DNA of 64,000 nucleotides from Geodermatophilus africanus (GTDB lineage Bacteria; Actinomycetota; Actinomycetes; Mycobacteriales; Geodermatophilaceae), in assembly GCF_900107105.1 (NCBI RefSeq), contig NZ_FNOT01000001.1:1-64000 (forward strand), written 5' to 3'. Position numbers and translations under genes: made by a program. The notes under the pieces were generated by a model. It searched no databases, had not been told where the DNA came from, and worked only from the letters and a program-made list of their open reading frames with translations. This document shows positions 9,101 to 17,037 of this stretch, piece after piece. Position 1 is the stretch's first letter; every line of letters starts with the position of its first letter.

Positions 9101-11027
9101 GCCAGACCATGGCGAAGGCCTCCTGGAAGCGCTCTCGCATCCCGTCGGTGTCGAGGCCTGTGAGCTGCTCTTGACGTAGCCCGAAGTCGTAGATCCAGAA
9201 CGGTTCGGCGCCGGCCGGTCGCACCTCGTAGGGACGTTCGTCGACGACGTGGACACCCATGTTCTCGAGGAGCGGCAGGACGTCGGAGAGGGTGACGGAC
9301 TGGCCGTGACGGAACAGCTTGAACCGCAGCGTGCCAGGCGCGGCCTCCAAGGGTCGGTACAAGTGCATCGCGAGGTCGTCGCCCCCGCCGAGCCCCTCCA
9401 TCCGCCTGATGTCGACGACGGCCGCGGCAGCTGACGTGTCCTGCTGGTAGGCCGCGGGGAACGCATCGGTGTAGCGGTCGTGCAGCTCGACCCCGCGTTC
9501 TTCACCGAGCTGGTCGACCAACGCCTCGTACAGGTCGTCGGTCCACGAGCGCATCGCCGCGACGAGCCGGGCCTCGATCTCGGCCACGTCGTACTCCGGT
9601 GCCGCGCCGGTCTCGGTGTGGACGGTGATGTGCAGCCGGGCCAGGACCGATTCGCTCACCTGCGTGGCGTATTGGGTGCTCACGCCGTGGAAGGCGGTCT
9701 TCAGGATGCCCTCGATACGGGTGCGCAGGGCCGTGGTGAGCCGGTCGCGTGGCACGTACACCAGGCAGGACATGAACCGGCCGAACAGGTCGCGCCGCAC
9801 GAGGAGGCGCAGCTGCTGACGGTCCTGGATGTCGATGATCGTCATGGCCGCCTCGTACAGCTGCTCGGCGTCGCTCTGGAACAACTCCTCGCGGGGGTAG
9901 CTCTCGAGGATGTCCCGAAGCAGCCGCCCGTCGTAGCTGTCGGGGCGGAAGCCGGCCCGATCGAACACCGCCTGCACCTTGTGGCGGAGGACCGGGATGT
10001 CCAGCGGCGACTGGCGGTAGGCCGCGCTCGCCATGAGGCCGAGGAACCGCCGTTCGCCCACTGCGTCACCCTCGGGGCTCAGCCGCTTGACGCCGACGTA
10101 GTCGAGATTGTTGGGCCGGTGGACCGTCGACCGCGAGTTCGCCTTCGTGAGGTTGAGCAATCCTGGCAGGCGCGCCCGCCGCCGCACCTCCGGCGGCATC
10201 TTCGCGAAGCTGTGCGAGACCGGGCGGCTCCGGCTGTCGCGCAGCAGCCCCAGCCCAGTCCCCGGGACGGCGGACAGCGTGTCCTCGCCGTCCTCCGTGC
10301 CCAGCTCGTACTCGCGGTAGCCGAGGAAGGTGAAGTGGTCGTCGGCGAGCCACCGCAGCAGGGCAGCCGCCTCGTTCCGGTCCTCCTCGTCGATGGTCGA
10401 GGCTTCGACGTCCAGGGTGTCGGCGATGGCAAGCGCTCGCTCCCGCATCGCCGACCAGTCCTCGACCGCGGCACGCACGTCCCCGAGGACGCGGAGGACG
10501 TCACGGCCCAGTTCGTCCAACACCGCGGCGTCGGTCTGCCGGTCGACCTCGAGGTGGACGAACGACTCGGCCAACGTCCCCGACGTCGGATCCTGCCGGT
10601 CGAGGATGTCGACGAGCCGCCCCATGTCGCGTCGCACCGCGACGACCGGGTGCACGGTGAGATGGAGTCCGAGACCGTGCCGGATGACCTCCATCGTGAC
10701 CGAGTCGACGACGAACGGCATGTCGTCGGTCACGATGTCCACCACGGTGTGCGGCGAACCGAAGCCGTGTTCCTCGAAGTCCGGGGAGTACACCCTCACC
10801 GCGGGTGTACCTGGCTGTCGGTCGAGGGCGACGGTCAGGTGCGACATCGCGGCGCCGTACAGGTCGTGCACGCGCCGCTCCGCCAGGTCGCCCGGGGCGA
10901 CGCGCCCGTAGTACTGCCGGACGAACGGCAGGAACAGCTGCTGCTGCTCCTGGGGCAGCCGGTCCTGGGCGTACCTCCGAATCTCATCGATGATCCCGGT
11001 CCGGTCGCGCGGCGAGATAGTGGGCAT
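6180..11027 (-). CDS. gdh: NAD-specific glutamate dehydrogenase, large (180-kDa) type
   Basis: A 1615-residue cytoplasmic enzyme that oxidatively deaminates L-glutamate to 2-oxoglutarate with NAD. The length matches the large bacterial GDH_NAD class (about 1600 residues). The N-terminal half carries regulatory ACT-like modules (for example FVVDSVTMEVIRHGLGLHL near 110-130). The catalytic core has NAVIVPVGAKGGFVVK near residue 840, where the Lys-Gly-Gly holds the active lysine, and VTVAGIGDMSGDVFGNGM near 975-990 in the nucleotide-binding region. ATG 11027 was chosen because MPTISPRDRTGIIDEIRRYA is a normal family start; the upstream 50 codons run into unrelated intergenic DNA. It is monocistronic, with convergent DNA downstream. 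Confidence 0.95.
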   Translation of the reverse strand: MPTISPRDRTGIIDEIRRYAQDRLPQEQQQLFLPFVRQYYGRVAPGDLAERRVHDLYGAAMSHLTVALDRQPGTPAVRVYSPDFEEHGFGSPHTVVDIVTDDMPFVVDSVTMEVIRHGLGLHLTVHPVVAVRRDMGRLVDILDRQDPTSGTLAESFVHLEVDRQTDAAVLDELGRDVLRVLGDVRAAVEDWSAMRERALAIADTLDVEASTIDEEDRNEAAALLRWLADDHFTFLGYREYELGTEDGEDTLSAVPGTGLGLLRDSRSRPVSHSFAKMPPEVRRRARLPGLLNLTKANSRSTVHRPNNLDYVGVKRLSPEGDAVGERRFLGLMASAAYRQSPLDIPVLRHKVQAVFDRAGFRPDSYDGRLLRDILESYPREELFQSDAEQLYEAAMTIIDIQDRQQLRLLVRRDLFGRFMSCLVYVPRDRLTTALRTRIEGILKTAFHGVSTQYATQVSESVLARLHITVHTETGAAPEYDVAEIEARLVAAMRSWTDDLYEALVDQLGEERGVELHDRYTDAFPAAYQQDTSAAAAVVDIRRMEGLGGGDDLAMHLYRPLEAAPGTLRFKLFRHGQSVTLSDVLPLLENMGVHVVDERPYEVRPAGAEPFWIYDFGLRQEQLTGLDTDGMRERFQEAFAMVWRGDLENDGLNRLVLRAGLRGREVAVVRAYAKYLRQVRATFALDYTVATLANNPGLARRLFELFQVRLDPDHAVDRDLDAKHLVHDFEGGLNAVTSLNEDRVLRTLLRIVEATLRTNYFQVGADGEAKPWLAIKLSSAQIPDLPLPRPLFEIFVYSPRVEGVHLRGGRVARGGLRWSDRPEDFRTEVLGLMKAQTVKNAVIVPVGAKGGFVVKEPPTDRDALQAEVVACYSAFIRGLLDVTDNLVAGEVVPPPLVVRHDEDDAYLVVAADKGTATFSDIANAVSQEYGFWLGDAFASGGSSGYDHKAMGITARGAWISVQRHFRDLGVDVQNDDVTVAGIGDMSGDVFGNGMLLSRHIRLVAAFDHRHVFLDPDPDPAASFAERARLFALAGSSWADYDASLISAGGGVFARTAKTVLISPEVRSRLDVAEEVLTPDELIRVILRAPVDLLWNGGVGTYVKASTETHAEVGDKRNDQVRIDAGQLRCRVVGEGGNLGFTQRGRVEFALNGGRINTDAIDNSGGVDCSDHEVNIKILLDRVVADGDLTGKQRDALLVEMTDEVAELVLRDNRAQTRALYNARAQARAMLEVHVRYLGALERWGRLNRTLEFLPTDDELAERAATGRGLVMPEFAVLMAYSKIWIYDELLASDLPDDAFLSAELANYFPTAVRHRYADRLPDHPLRREIIATCVTNAIVNRAGSTFAFRLAEEVGLPVPHVARAHVASWKIFGLAELQAEIESLADVSTETRIRLLLEVRTLAERASRWLLRNRRQPLDIGSTVEHFAPAVPLLADEIPQLLAGSEEADEEFGAAVERFTADGVPEALARRMAALPALFSALDVIDVARATGREREQVAAVYFALGQHLQLNWLRERILRLPRDDRWQALARAALRDDLYAVRASLTAEVLRGSAARQDSAELVRRCFDHNQPAVDRCLAVLRDVAADDRADLATLSVALREVRGLVSRRSGVVEG

Positions 11028-11094
11028 GGCAACCCCCTTCAACCACGCCACAGCGTGCTCTCCTCGGAGGCACGCGCCAAGGATCGTGGGCCCG

Positions 11095-11271
11095 TGCCCC
11101 CTGCTGGACAACCCACACCGCGTCGGCAAGCGGCTGCGCCCACCGCTCGGCGACCGGCACAGCGCCCCCCGCGGCACCTACCGGGTCATCTACCGCATCG
11201 ACCACGACACCCGGACCGTCACCGTCCTCGACGTCACCCACCGCCGCGACGCCTACCGAACCGGCCGCTGA
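11095..11271 (+). pseudogene. RelE/ParE toxin remnant 1 (C-terminal two thirds)
   Basis: The frame reads LDNPHRVGKRLRPPLGDRHS, then APRGTYRVIYRIDHDTRTVT and VLDVTHRRDAYRTGR before a stop. This is the middle and end of a RelE-type mRNA interferase (the NPHRVGK..L loop, RGTYRVIYRID strand, and HR.DAYR tail). The N-terminal helix is missing: upstream sequence turns into the 5' flank of the glutamate dehydrogenase gene. No antitoxin gene is present. It is therefore a truncated relic, not a working toxin-antitoxin pair. Confidence 0.75.
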
Positions 11272-11576
11272 CGACACCCCATCCCGCATGACCTCTCCGG
11301 GCGCAGGGGGGCCCGGTCCATGCCCGGCGCGGAAGCAACTTGCGGTGAACCTCCGCCGCCGCCCCCCTGCGGTGCCGACACCGAAGCTCCACAGACGATC
11401 CGACTGGCGCGCTACGTCCCGACCATGTCCATGAAGCCGCGCACACCGCACCCCTCCCCCACTGCGGAGGCCGCTGGTGGGACGGCTCCCACTTCCAAAC
11501 GCCCAAGTCCCCCCTCGGACACGAGATCACTGATGTGACGGCCAGTGCCGAACGGACAGGGCGCCCCGCCGCCGGT
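11272..11576. other. Intergenic stretch with one recurring-motif copy
   Basis: Between the toxin remnant and the convergent regulator gene. Reading frames are low-complexity and match nothing known. The last part contains the recurring motif at 11498-11525. Confidence 0.4.
11498..11525 (+). repeat. Recurring intergenic motif, copy 2 (partial)
   Basis: AAACGCCCAAGTCCCCCCTC then GGACACGA. It matches the right half of the other copies (GTCCCCCCTCGGACAC) but lacks the GTGTGCGTGTA left half. It lies about 230 bases after toxin remnant 1. Confidence 0.45.
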
Positions 11577-12464
11577 TCACCACAGGTTTGGAGCGGGTCC
11601 GTGGCTGGTCTCGGGTAGGACGCGGGGCAGCTGCTGGGTGCCGATGACGGCGAGCACCTGCAGCTTGTCGTGGCTCTCGCTGCCGGGGACGGCGGTGTAG
11701 ACCATGAGGTGGTGGGCCTGCTCGGGGTCGATGAGCGTCTGGCAGTTCAGCTCGAGTCGGCCCACTTCGGGGTGCTGGTAGCGCTTGACCTCCTGTGGGT
11801 GGATGCCGACTTCGTGGGCTGCCCACAGAAAGCGGAACTCCTTGCTGCGCTGCAGCAGCAGGTCGGTCAGCTGCGCCGCCCGTGAGCCCGGCCCGCGCTT
11901 CGTGAGGATGGCGCGCAGGCCTGCCACATACATCCGGGAGAGGAAGGCGTGGTCCTCGCGTGCGTGCAGCTCGCGGGTGGCCGGGTCGGTGAACCACCGG
12001 TAGCCCCTGCTGCGCGCCGGCCCGGTGAAGCGTGTCGTGTCGCCGGTCAGGGCGACGCCGAGAGGTGTCTGGCGCAGGGTCTCGCCGAGCTCGGTGACGA
12101 TCTCGGCCGGCGTGTCAGCGAGGCGGTCGAGGATCCGCAGCAGGCCGGGGCTGACGTGGTCGCTGCCCGCCCCGCGCGGCGGCGGCTGGTGCCCGGCCAG
12201 CCGGTACAGGTGGTCGCGCTCGTCGAGGGACAGGTGCAGCCCCTGCGCGATCGAGGCGATCATCTGCTCCGACGGCTGCGGCCCGCGTTCGCGCTCGAGG
12301 CGCGAGTAGTAGTCGGTCGACATGAAGCACAGCGCGGCGACCTCTTCGCGTCGCAGGCCGGTGGCTTGGCGACGCGGCCCGCGGGGCAGGCCGACGTCCT
12401 CGGGCTGCAACGACTCTCGGCGGCCCCGCAGGAACTCCGCCAACCCGGCTCGATCGATCCCCAC
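11577..12464 (-). CDS. MmyB-type helix-turn-helix regulator
   Basis: A 295-residue protein with an N-terminal XRE helix-turn-helix ([60 protein letters not shown]) and a C-terminal MmyB-like ligand-binding domain ([34 protein letters not shown]). Proteins of this layout are repressors of divergently transcribed short-chain dehydrogenases in actinobacteria. That is exactly the context here: an SDR gene starts 220 bases away on the opposite strand. The start [17 protein letters not shown] is the normal family start. A small lipid-like ligand is inferred from the family. Confidence 0.9.
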   Translation of the reverse strand: MGIDRAGLAEFLRGRRESLQPEDVGLPRGPRRQATGLRREEVAALCFMSTDYYSRLERERGPQPSEQMIASIAQGLHLSLDERDHLYRLAGHQPPPRGAGSDHVSPGLLRILDRLADTPAEIVTELGETLRQTPLGVALTGDTTRFTGPARSRGYRWFTDPATRELHAREDHAFLSRMYVAGLRAILTKRGPGSRAAQLTDLLLQRSKEFRFLWAAHEVGIHPQEVKRYQHPEVGRLELNCQTLIDPEQAHHLMVYTAVPGSESHDKLQVLAVIGTQQLPRVLPETSHGPAPNLW

Positions 12465-12554
12465 GTGTCCCCTCGAGGTGTCTGCTGCGCCGACTCGGGA
12501 GGAGCGGCGAAGTCGTGTCTACCGGCGGCCCGCCGGCGAAGCCACGGTCTGTCG

Positions 12555-12585
12555 ATCCCCCCTTTCGGGCCCCGGAAAGGGGGAT
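12555..12585. promoter_or_regulatory. Inverted repeat in the divergent regulator/SDR gap
   Basis: ATCCCCCCTTTC and GGAAAGGGGGAT face each other around GGGCCCC in the 220-bp gap between the MmyB regulator and the SDR gene. It is the only strong dyad there, so it is a candidate operator for the regulator. A purely structural GC-rich repeat cannot be excluded. Confidence 0.4.
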
Positions 12586-12684
12586 TCCCGAGCCCTGCCT
12601 CACAGCCGCGGGACGACGGACGGTGGTGCACGGCGCGAACAGCGCCGCACGACAGAAGCGCACCACGAGAACAGGAGCCCCACC

Positions 12685-13674
12685 ATGGTTCGCACGACGA
12701 CCGACATGACCGTTCCCGACCTGTCAGGGAAACGAGCAGTGCTCACCGGAGGCAGCGACGGCATCGGCCTCGCCCTCGCCCGCCGCCTGGCCGCAGCCGG
12801 GGCCGACCTGGTCCTGCCGATCCGCAACCCCGGCAAGGGCGAGGCCGCAGCCGCCGAGATCCGCGCGCGGGAGCCCCGGGCGAGCATCACCCTCCACCCG
12901 CTCGACCTGTCCTCGCTGGAGTCGGTCGCCGCCTTCGCCGGCGCCCTGCTCACCGAGGGCCGGCCGATCACCATGCTGGTCAACAACGCCGGCGTCATGA
13001 CACCGCCGCAGCGGCAGACGACCGTCGACGGGCATGAGCTGCAGCTGGGCACCAACCACCTCGGGCACTTCGCTCTCGTGGCGCGACTGATGCCGCTGCT
13101 CCGCGCCGGCCGGGCACGCGTGACCTCGCAGGTCAGCGTGGCCGCGAACCGCAACGCGATCAACTGGGACGACCCGCAGTGGACGCGCTCCTACGACGCG
13201 TTCGGCGCCTACAGCCAGTCGAAGATCGCTGTCGGTCTGTTCGGCCTGGAGCTCCACCGGCGCAGCGTCGCGGGCGGCTGGAGGATCAGCAGCAACCTCT
13301 CCCATCCCGGCATCGCACCCACCAACCTGCTTGCACGCAGGCCCGAGATCGGCCGCCCCGACGAGTCGCGCGAGATCCGCCTGATCCGGCGCCTGTCTGC
13401 CCTGGGCATCGCGGGGACCCCGGAGACCGCCGCCCTCCCCGCGCTGCTCGCCGCGACGTCACCCGACGCCACCGGTGGCCGGTTCTACGGCCCCCGCCGG
13501 TTCCGGCACATGAGTGGGCCGCCGGCCGAGCAGGCGCCCTACCGGCGCCTGCGCAGCCGCGAGGACGCCGAGCGCATCTGGCGGCTGTCGGAGGAGCTGA
13601 CCGGCGTGTCGTTCCCGCAGGACCCGGCGGACGGCGGAACACAGGACCTCGGCCCGCTGCGCCGACCGGCCTGA
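12685..13674 (+). CDS. Short-chain dehydrogenase/reductase
   Basis: A 329-residue SDR of the retinol-dehydrogenase/protochlorophyllide-reductase-like group. The cofactor motif is TGGSDGIG near residues 20-27, the NNAGVM strand follows at about 100-105, and the catalytic pair is YSQSK near 178. The Ser is in the QVSVAAN segment. Acidic and basic residues after the second strand ([11 protein letters not shown]) suggest NADP(H). ATG 12685 has AGGAG a few bases upstream. It is divergent from, and probably controlled by, the MmyB-type regulator. The substrate is unknown. Confidence 0.9.
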   Translation: MVRTTTDMTVPDLSGKRAVLTGGSDGIGLALARRLAAAGADLVLPIRNPGKGEAAAAEIRAREPRASITLHPLDLSSLESVAAFAGALLTEGRPITMLVNNAGVMTPPQRQTTVDGHELQLGTNHLGHFALVARLMPLLRAGRARVTSQVSVAANRNAINWDDPQWTRSYDAFGAYSQSKIAVGLFGLELHRRSVAGGWRISSNLSHPGIAPTNLLARRPEIGRPDESREIRLIRRLSALGIAGTPETAALPALLAATSPDATGGRFYGPRRFRHMSGPPAEQAPYRRLRSREDAERIWRLSEELTGVSFPQDPADGGTQDLGPLRRPA

Positions 13675-13876
13675 CGGCCCGAGGACGGCAGGCAGCACCC
13701 GGTGGGGACCCGCCGTTCAGCCGATGTCCTGTGAGCATCGACCCACCGCCGTCCGCGAGGACGCCGTCCCCCTCGGCGGAGGACCGGCCGTCGGGTGGCC
13801 GGCTTCGTCCGTCGACCCCGCGACACGGCGGCAGAGGGGCCGCCGGCCCGGAACACCTCGCTCTCGCGCTGTCCCC

Positions 13877-14100
13877 ATCGGCAACTTCTCGCTCGCTGAA
13901 CCAGTGGCGGTTGCGGTCGTCGACTTCGGTACGGACCGCTCGCCGCGGACCCACACCGCGTCGGCGAGCCGTGGCGATGCGAGCTCGAGGACTGCCGGTC
14001 CGCACGACGAGGCCAGTACCGGGTCGCCTACTCCATCCACGGCGACGAGGTGCTCGTCCGAGTCGTGCGCGTCTCGCAGCGCGCCGACGCCTACGGCTGA
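13877..14100 (+). pseudogene. RelE/ParE toxin remnant 2 (frameshifted)
   Basis: One frame gives NFSLAEPVAVAVVDFGTDRS. The next frame, from about 13935, gives ADPHRVGEPWRCELEDCRSA, RRGQYRVAYSIHGDEVLVRV and VRVSQRADAYG before a stop. Together they spell a RelE-type toxin with one indel near 13930 and no N-terminal methionine or antitoxin. The end is strikingly close to toxin remnant 3 at 44.7 kb (SARRGQYRV..S.H..EVLVRVVR.S.RAD.Y), so these two are recent relatives. Confidence 0.75.
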
Positions 14101-14123
14101 CGGATCGGTCCACCGGGGTGCAG

Positions 14124-14160
14124 GCGTGTGCGGACGTACCGTGTCGCCCCTCGGACACCG
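14124..14160 (+). repeat. Recurring intergenic motif, copy 3
   Basis: GCGTGTGCGGACGTACCGTG followed by TCGCCCCTCGGACACCG, 24 bases after the stop of toxin remnant 2. It shares both halves with copy 1 (GTGTGCG.. and CGTGTCGCCC(C)TCGGACACC). Confidence 0.5.
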
Positions 14161-14165
14161 CAGCG

Positions 14166-14197
14166 AAGGCCCCGCGGACAGCATCCGCGGGGCCTTC
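14166..14197. terminator. Strong hairpin, probable bidirectional terminator
   Basis: GAAGGCCCCGCGGA and TCCGCGGGGCCTTC form a perfect 14-bp stem around CAGC/A. It sits between the rightward toxin remnant and the leftward FAD-protein fragment and so can end transcription from both sides. No U-tract follows, as is usual in GC-rich actinobacteria. Confidence 0.7.
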
Positions 14198-14204
14198 GTC
14201 GTCA

Positions 14205-14271
14205 CAGGTCCTGCCAGGCCGGCGACGCCACCGCCGACGACCGCCACGTCGTACCGCTCGTCCGCTGCCAC
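14205..14271 (-). pseudogene. 5' fragment of an FAD/NAD(P)-dependent oxidoreductase gene
   Basis: After GGGAGGA the GTG at 14271 opens VAADERYDVAVVGGGVAGLA, a dinucleotide-binding Rossmann start (VVGGGVAGLA) as in thioredoxin-reductase-like flavoproteins. Homology ends after about 22 codons and the sequence runs straight into the terminator hairpin. The body of the gene has been deleted. The intact ribosome-binding site and start suggest the ancestral operon was the channel gene (14294-14932) followed by this flavoprotein. Confidence 0.6.
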
Positions 14272-14293
14272 GTCGTGCGTTCCTCCCGGTCGA

Positions 14294-14932
14294 TCAGGGG
14301 GTCGAGACGCCGCGCGCTCGCGGACCGCGCCAGTGGCGCCGGAGGGCGAGGACGCGGACGGCGAAGACGGCGACGGCGACGCCGGCACCCAGCACCCAGC
14401 GCCCAGCGCCCAGCGCCGGACCGTCCGCGCCGACGGTCGAGGCGGTGCCGACGACGAGGGCCCCGACCAGGGCTGGCACCGCGTAGAGCTCGGAGTCCGG
14501 GCGCACCAGGGCCGGCACCTCGCGCGCGATGACGTCGTGGAGCACGCCGCCGCCACCCGCCGCGGTCGAGACCCCGAGGCAGGCGGCCGCCAGTGGCGCG
14601 AGCCCGAAGTCGAGGGCCTTCTCGGTGCCGGCCACGCGGAAGAGCCCGAGGCCGGCCGCGTCGAAGACCATCAGCGGCCGGGAGAGCCGCGCCAGACCGG
14701 GGTGGGCGACGGTCGTGATCGCGGCCGCCGCCAGGGCCACGACCAGGTACTCCCACCTGGTGAACGCCGGAGGGGGCGTGTCGCCGAGGACGAGGTCGCG
14801 GACGATCCCGCCGCCCAGCGCGGTGACCACCGCCAGGATCGCGATGCCCACCACGTCGAAGTCCCGGCGGATCGCCATCAGGGCCCCGGAGACCCCGAAG
14901 GTGAACGCACCGATCAGGTCCAGCACCTGCAC
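14294..14932 (-). CDS. TRIC-type/UPF0126 cation channel family protein
   Basis: A 212-residue membrane protein with seven hydrophobic segments in two related halves, as in prokaryotic TRIC channels (YicG/UPF0126). The glycine motifs are FTFGVSGALMAIRRDFDVVG with VVTALGGGIVRDLVLGDTPP in the first half and LGVSTAAGGGGVLHDVIARE in the second. The start GTG 14932 gives the normal N-terminus VQVLDLIGAFTFGVSGA. Family members conduct K+ or Na+ as trimers; the physiological role is not established. Confidence 0.85.
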   Translation of the reverse strand: MQVLDLIGAFTFGVSGALMAIRRDFDVVGIAILAVVTALGGGIVRDLVLGDTPPPAFTRWEYLVVALAAAAITTVAHPGLARLSRPLMVFDAAGLGLFRVAGTEKALDFGLAPLAAACLGVSTAAGGGGVLHDVIAREVPALVRPDSELYAVPALVGALVVGTASTVGADGPALGAGRWVLGAGVAVAVFAVRVLALRRHWRGPRARGVSTP

Positions 14933-15012
14933 CGGGCCTCCTCCGTCCGGGCCTGGCCGCTCCGCCGTCCCGTCCGGACGACGGAGCGGGTCCGGCACCG
15001 GTCGCGCTCGGG

Positions 15013-15756
15013 TCAGCCGGCCGTCGCGCGGGCGGCCTCGTCGATGAGCCGCGCGACGGCCTCCGGCTGCGACACGGTCACGGCGTGCGAGGCGTCCACC
15101 TCGACGGCGTGGGACGACGCGCGCCCGGCCATGAACCGCTGGGCCTCGGCCGGCACGGCTAGGTCCTCGAGCGTGACGAGGGTCCAGGACGGGACGGCCC
15201 TCCACGCCGCCTTCGTCGCCTTGTCCGCCAGGGCGTCCGCGATGATCGGCCGCTGCGTGACGGCCATCAGCTCGGCGGCGTCGGCCGGCACGTCCGCAGC
15301 GAAGATCGCGTGGAACTTCTCCTGCTCGATGTAGAGGTCGTCGACCGTCTGCCCGTCGGGACCGCGTACCGGTACCGGCCGCAGGGCTGATCCCAGCTCG
15401 TTGCCCGGGTACCTCCCGGCCAGCTCACCGGTGCTCTCGCCCTCGTCGAGCAGGAAGCTGGCGACGTACACCAGCGCCGTCACCCGCGGGTGCCCGTCGG
15501 CGGCCTCGCTCATCACGCTGCCGCCGTAGGAGTGCCCGGCGAGGACGATCGGCCCCTCCACGCCGTTCAGGACGTCGCGCAGGAACGCGGCGTCGCCGTG
15601 CAGCGAGCGGAGCGGGTTGGCCACCCCGATCACCGGATAGCCGTCCCGCCGGAGCCGGGCGATCACGCCGTTCCAGCTCGACGAGTCGGCGAAGGCCCCG
15701 TGCACCAGCACCACCGTGGGCTTGGCGGCGCGGGCGTCGAGCGTGCTGCTGGTCAT
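15013..15756 (-). CDS. Alpha/beta-hydrolase fold esterase
   Basis: A 247-residue protein with the EstC/pyrethroid-hydrolase-like layout. The oxyanion segment is VVLVHGAFADSSSW near 15-28, the nucleophile is in GHSYGGSVM near 90, and the C-terminal VDASHAVTVSQPEAVARL carries the catalytic His. ATG 15756 has GGGAGAG just upstream. The 181-bp gap to the divergent GntR gene contains AT-rich repeats, suggesting regulation by that protein. The substrate is unknown. Confidence 0.85.
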   Translation of the reverse strand: MTSSTLDARAAKPTVVLVHGAFADSSSWNGVIARLRRDGYPVIGVANPLRSLHGDAAFLRDVLNGVEGPIVLAGHSYGGSVMSEAADGHPRVTALVYVASFLLDEGESTGELAGRYPGNELGSALRPVPVRGPDGQTVDDLYIEQEKFHAIFAADVPADAAELMAVTQRPIIADALADKATKAAWRAVPSWTLVTLEDLAVPAEAQRFMAGRASSHAVEVDASHAVTVSQPEAVARLIDEAARATAG

Positions 15757-15837
15757 GGGTCTCTCCCTCTCGGTCTGCAGGCGACCCCTCGTCGCCCGTC
15801 CGGTCGCACACCCCGTGCATCCCCCGCTGACGTCCCC

Positions 15838-15852
15838 GATATACGATATACT
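15838..15852. promoter_or_regulatory. GATATAC direct repeats overlapping a -10 box
   Basis: Two abutting GATATAC heptamers sit between the esterase and the GntR regulator in otherwise GC-rich DNA. TATACT at 15847-15852 is a good -10 for the GntR gene. Binding of the GntR protein here would block it. The match to a specific operator consensus is inferred, not shown. Confidence 0.5.
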
Positions 15853-15937
15853 GGTTGCCAACACTGTGGCCCGGAAGTCTCTTGTTGGCGCTTCCTCGTT
15901 CCGCAGTGCGTGCACCCGGCCGCCAGGAGGACCACCC

Positions 15938-16588
15938 GTGCCGATTCCCCTGTCAGACCCCGGCATCGACCGCGGCCTGCTGCGCGAGGACGTCTACCGC
16001 CGCCTCCGCGACGCGATCGTCGACGGCACGTTCGCCCCCGGCGAGCAGCTCAAGGACCTCGAGCTCGCGGCCTGGCTGGGTGTCAGCCGGACCCCGGTCC
16101 GTGAAGCCCTGCTCCGGCTGGCGCACAGCGGGCTGGTCCTGGCCCAGCCGGGCCGGTCGACGGTCGTGAGCCCGCTCGACGTTCGCGAGGTCCGGGACGC
16201 CCGGGACGTCGTCGCGGCGATGCACGAGCTGGCGGTCCGCGAGGCCGTCCCCGTCCTCACCGAGGCCGACCTGGCCACCATGCGCGACGCCAACCGCCGG
16301 TTCGCTGCGGCCGTGCAGTCCGGTGACGTCGAGCAGGCCCTGCTCGCCGACGACGATCTGCACGGCGTCCTCGTGACCAGCGCCGGCAATCGCGCGCTGG
16401 ACAGGGTGCTCGAGCAGTTCACGCCCACGCTGCGCCGTGCGGAGCGGTTGCGCTTCGGCTCTCTCCGGGGCCGGGCGTCGATCACCCAGCACGACGAGCT
16501 GATCCGGCTCTGCGCCGCCGGCGACGTGGAGCGGGCGGCCGCCGTCGCCTACGACACCTGGCACAGCCTGCCGAGCGCCGAGGCATGA
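15938..16588 (+). CDS. GntR-family regulator, FCD subgroup
   Basis: A 216-residue protein. The winged-helix part LLREDVYRRLRDAIVDGTFA, PGEQLKDLELAAWLGVSRTP, VREALLRLAHSGLV occupies residues 10-60, and the all-helical FCD ligand domain follows (DARDVVAAMHELAVREAV; the histidines in DDDLHGVLV and ITQHDEL are at usual metal-ligand positions). GTG 15938 has CAGGAGG eight bases upstream. Divergent from an esterase gene that it probably controls. Confidence 0.9.
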   Translation: MPIPLSDPGIDRGLLREDVYRRLRDAIVDGTFAPGEQLKDLELAAWLGVSRTPVREALLRLAHSGLVLAQPGRSTVVSPLDVREVRDARDVVAAMHELAVREAVPVLTEADLATMRDANRRFAAAVQSGDVEQALLADDDLHGVLVTSAGNRALDRVLEQFTPTLRRAERLRFGSLRGRASITQHDELIRLCAAGDVERAAAVAYDTWHSLPSAEA

Positions 16589-16605
16589 CCGCAGGGAGCC
16601 GGTCG

Positions 16606-16959
16606 TCAGGGGCTGATGACGAGCTCCGCGATGAGGTCGCCGTCCATCGCGAAGCGGTAGCGGAGGTCGACGACGCCGCCGGGGAAGTTCCCCTCCAGCC
16701 GGTTGGTGGCGACCCAGTGCCCGTCGTCGGTGCGTTCCGTCGCGACGAGCGTGGCGGTGTACGTGAACTCGGCGCCGGCCCTGGCCAGGAAGTCGCGGAT
16801 CTCGTCGCGCCCGCGGTAGGTCGCGCCGTCGTCGACCACCACGGCAGTGGGCGTGAAGGCGCGGAGCGCGGAATCCGCGTCGCGGGCCACGTGCGCGGCG
16901 AGGAAGCCGCGGATCGAAGCCGGGAGCTGGTCGGGTCGGATGCTGGTCGGTGTCGTCAT
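16606..16959 (-). CDS. SnoaL-like/NTF2-fold protein
   Basis: A 117-residue single-domain NTF2-like protein: long first helix (IRGFLAAHVARDADSALRAF), TPTAVVVDDGATYRGRDEIR, and a strand-rich end WVATNRLEGNFPGGVVDLRY. Such domains serve as small hydrolases, isomerases or binding proteins; no catalytic set can be assigned. The ATG lies only six bases after a -10-like hexamer of a MerR-type promoter, so the mRNA is probably leaderless and controlled by the divergent MerR protein. Confidence 0.8.
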   Translation of the reverse strand: MTTPTSIRPDQLPASIRGFLAAHVARDADSALRAFTPTAVVVDDGATYRGRDEIRDFLARAGAEFTYTATLVATERTDDGHWVATNRLEGNFPGGVVDLRYRFAMDGDLIAELVISP

Positions 16960-16965
16960 GCCCCG

Positions 16966-16996
16966 AGGCTGCGGCCTCCCGGCGTGGGAGAGTCAA
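16966..16996 (-). promoter_or_regulatory. MerR-type promoter of the SnoaL-like gene
   Basis: On the minus strand TTGACT and CAGCCT are separated by 19 bases, the long spacer typical of MerR-activated promoters. The spacer contains the dyad CTCCC-acgcc-GGGAG. The ATG follows the -10 by six bases. Confidence 0.65.
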
Positions 16997-17000
16997 GCGC

Positions 17001-17031
17001 TGGACCCTCCCCCGAGGGGAGGGTGCACCGT
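17001..17031 (+). promoter_or_regulatory. MerR-type autoregulatory promoter with perfect dyad
   Basis: TGGACC and CACCGT are 19 bases apart. The spacer region holds the perfect 9-3-9 palindrome ACCCTCCCC, CGA, GGGGAGGGT at 17004-17024. The GTG start of the MerR gene follows the -10 by six bases, again implying a leaderless transcript. Confidence 0.65.
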
Positions 17032-17037
17032 GGAACC

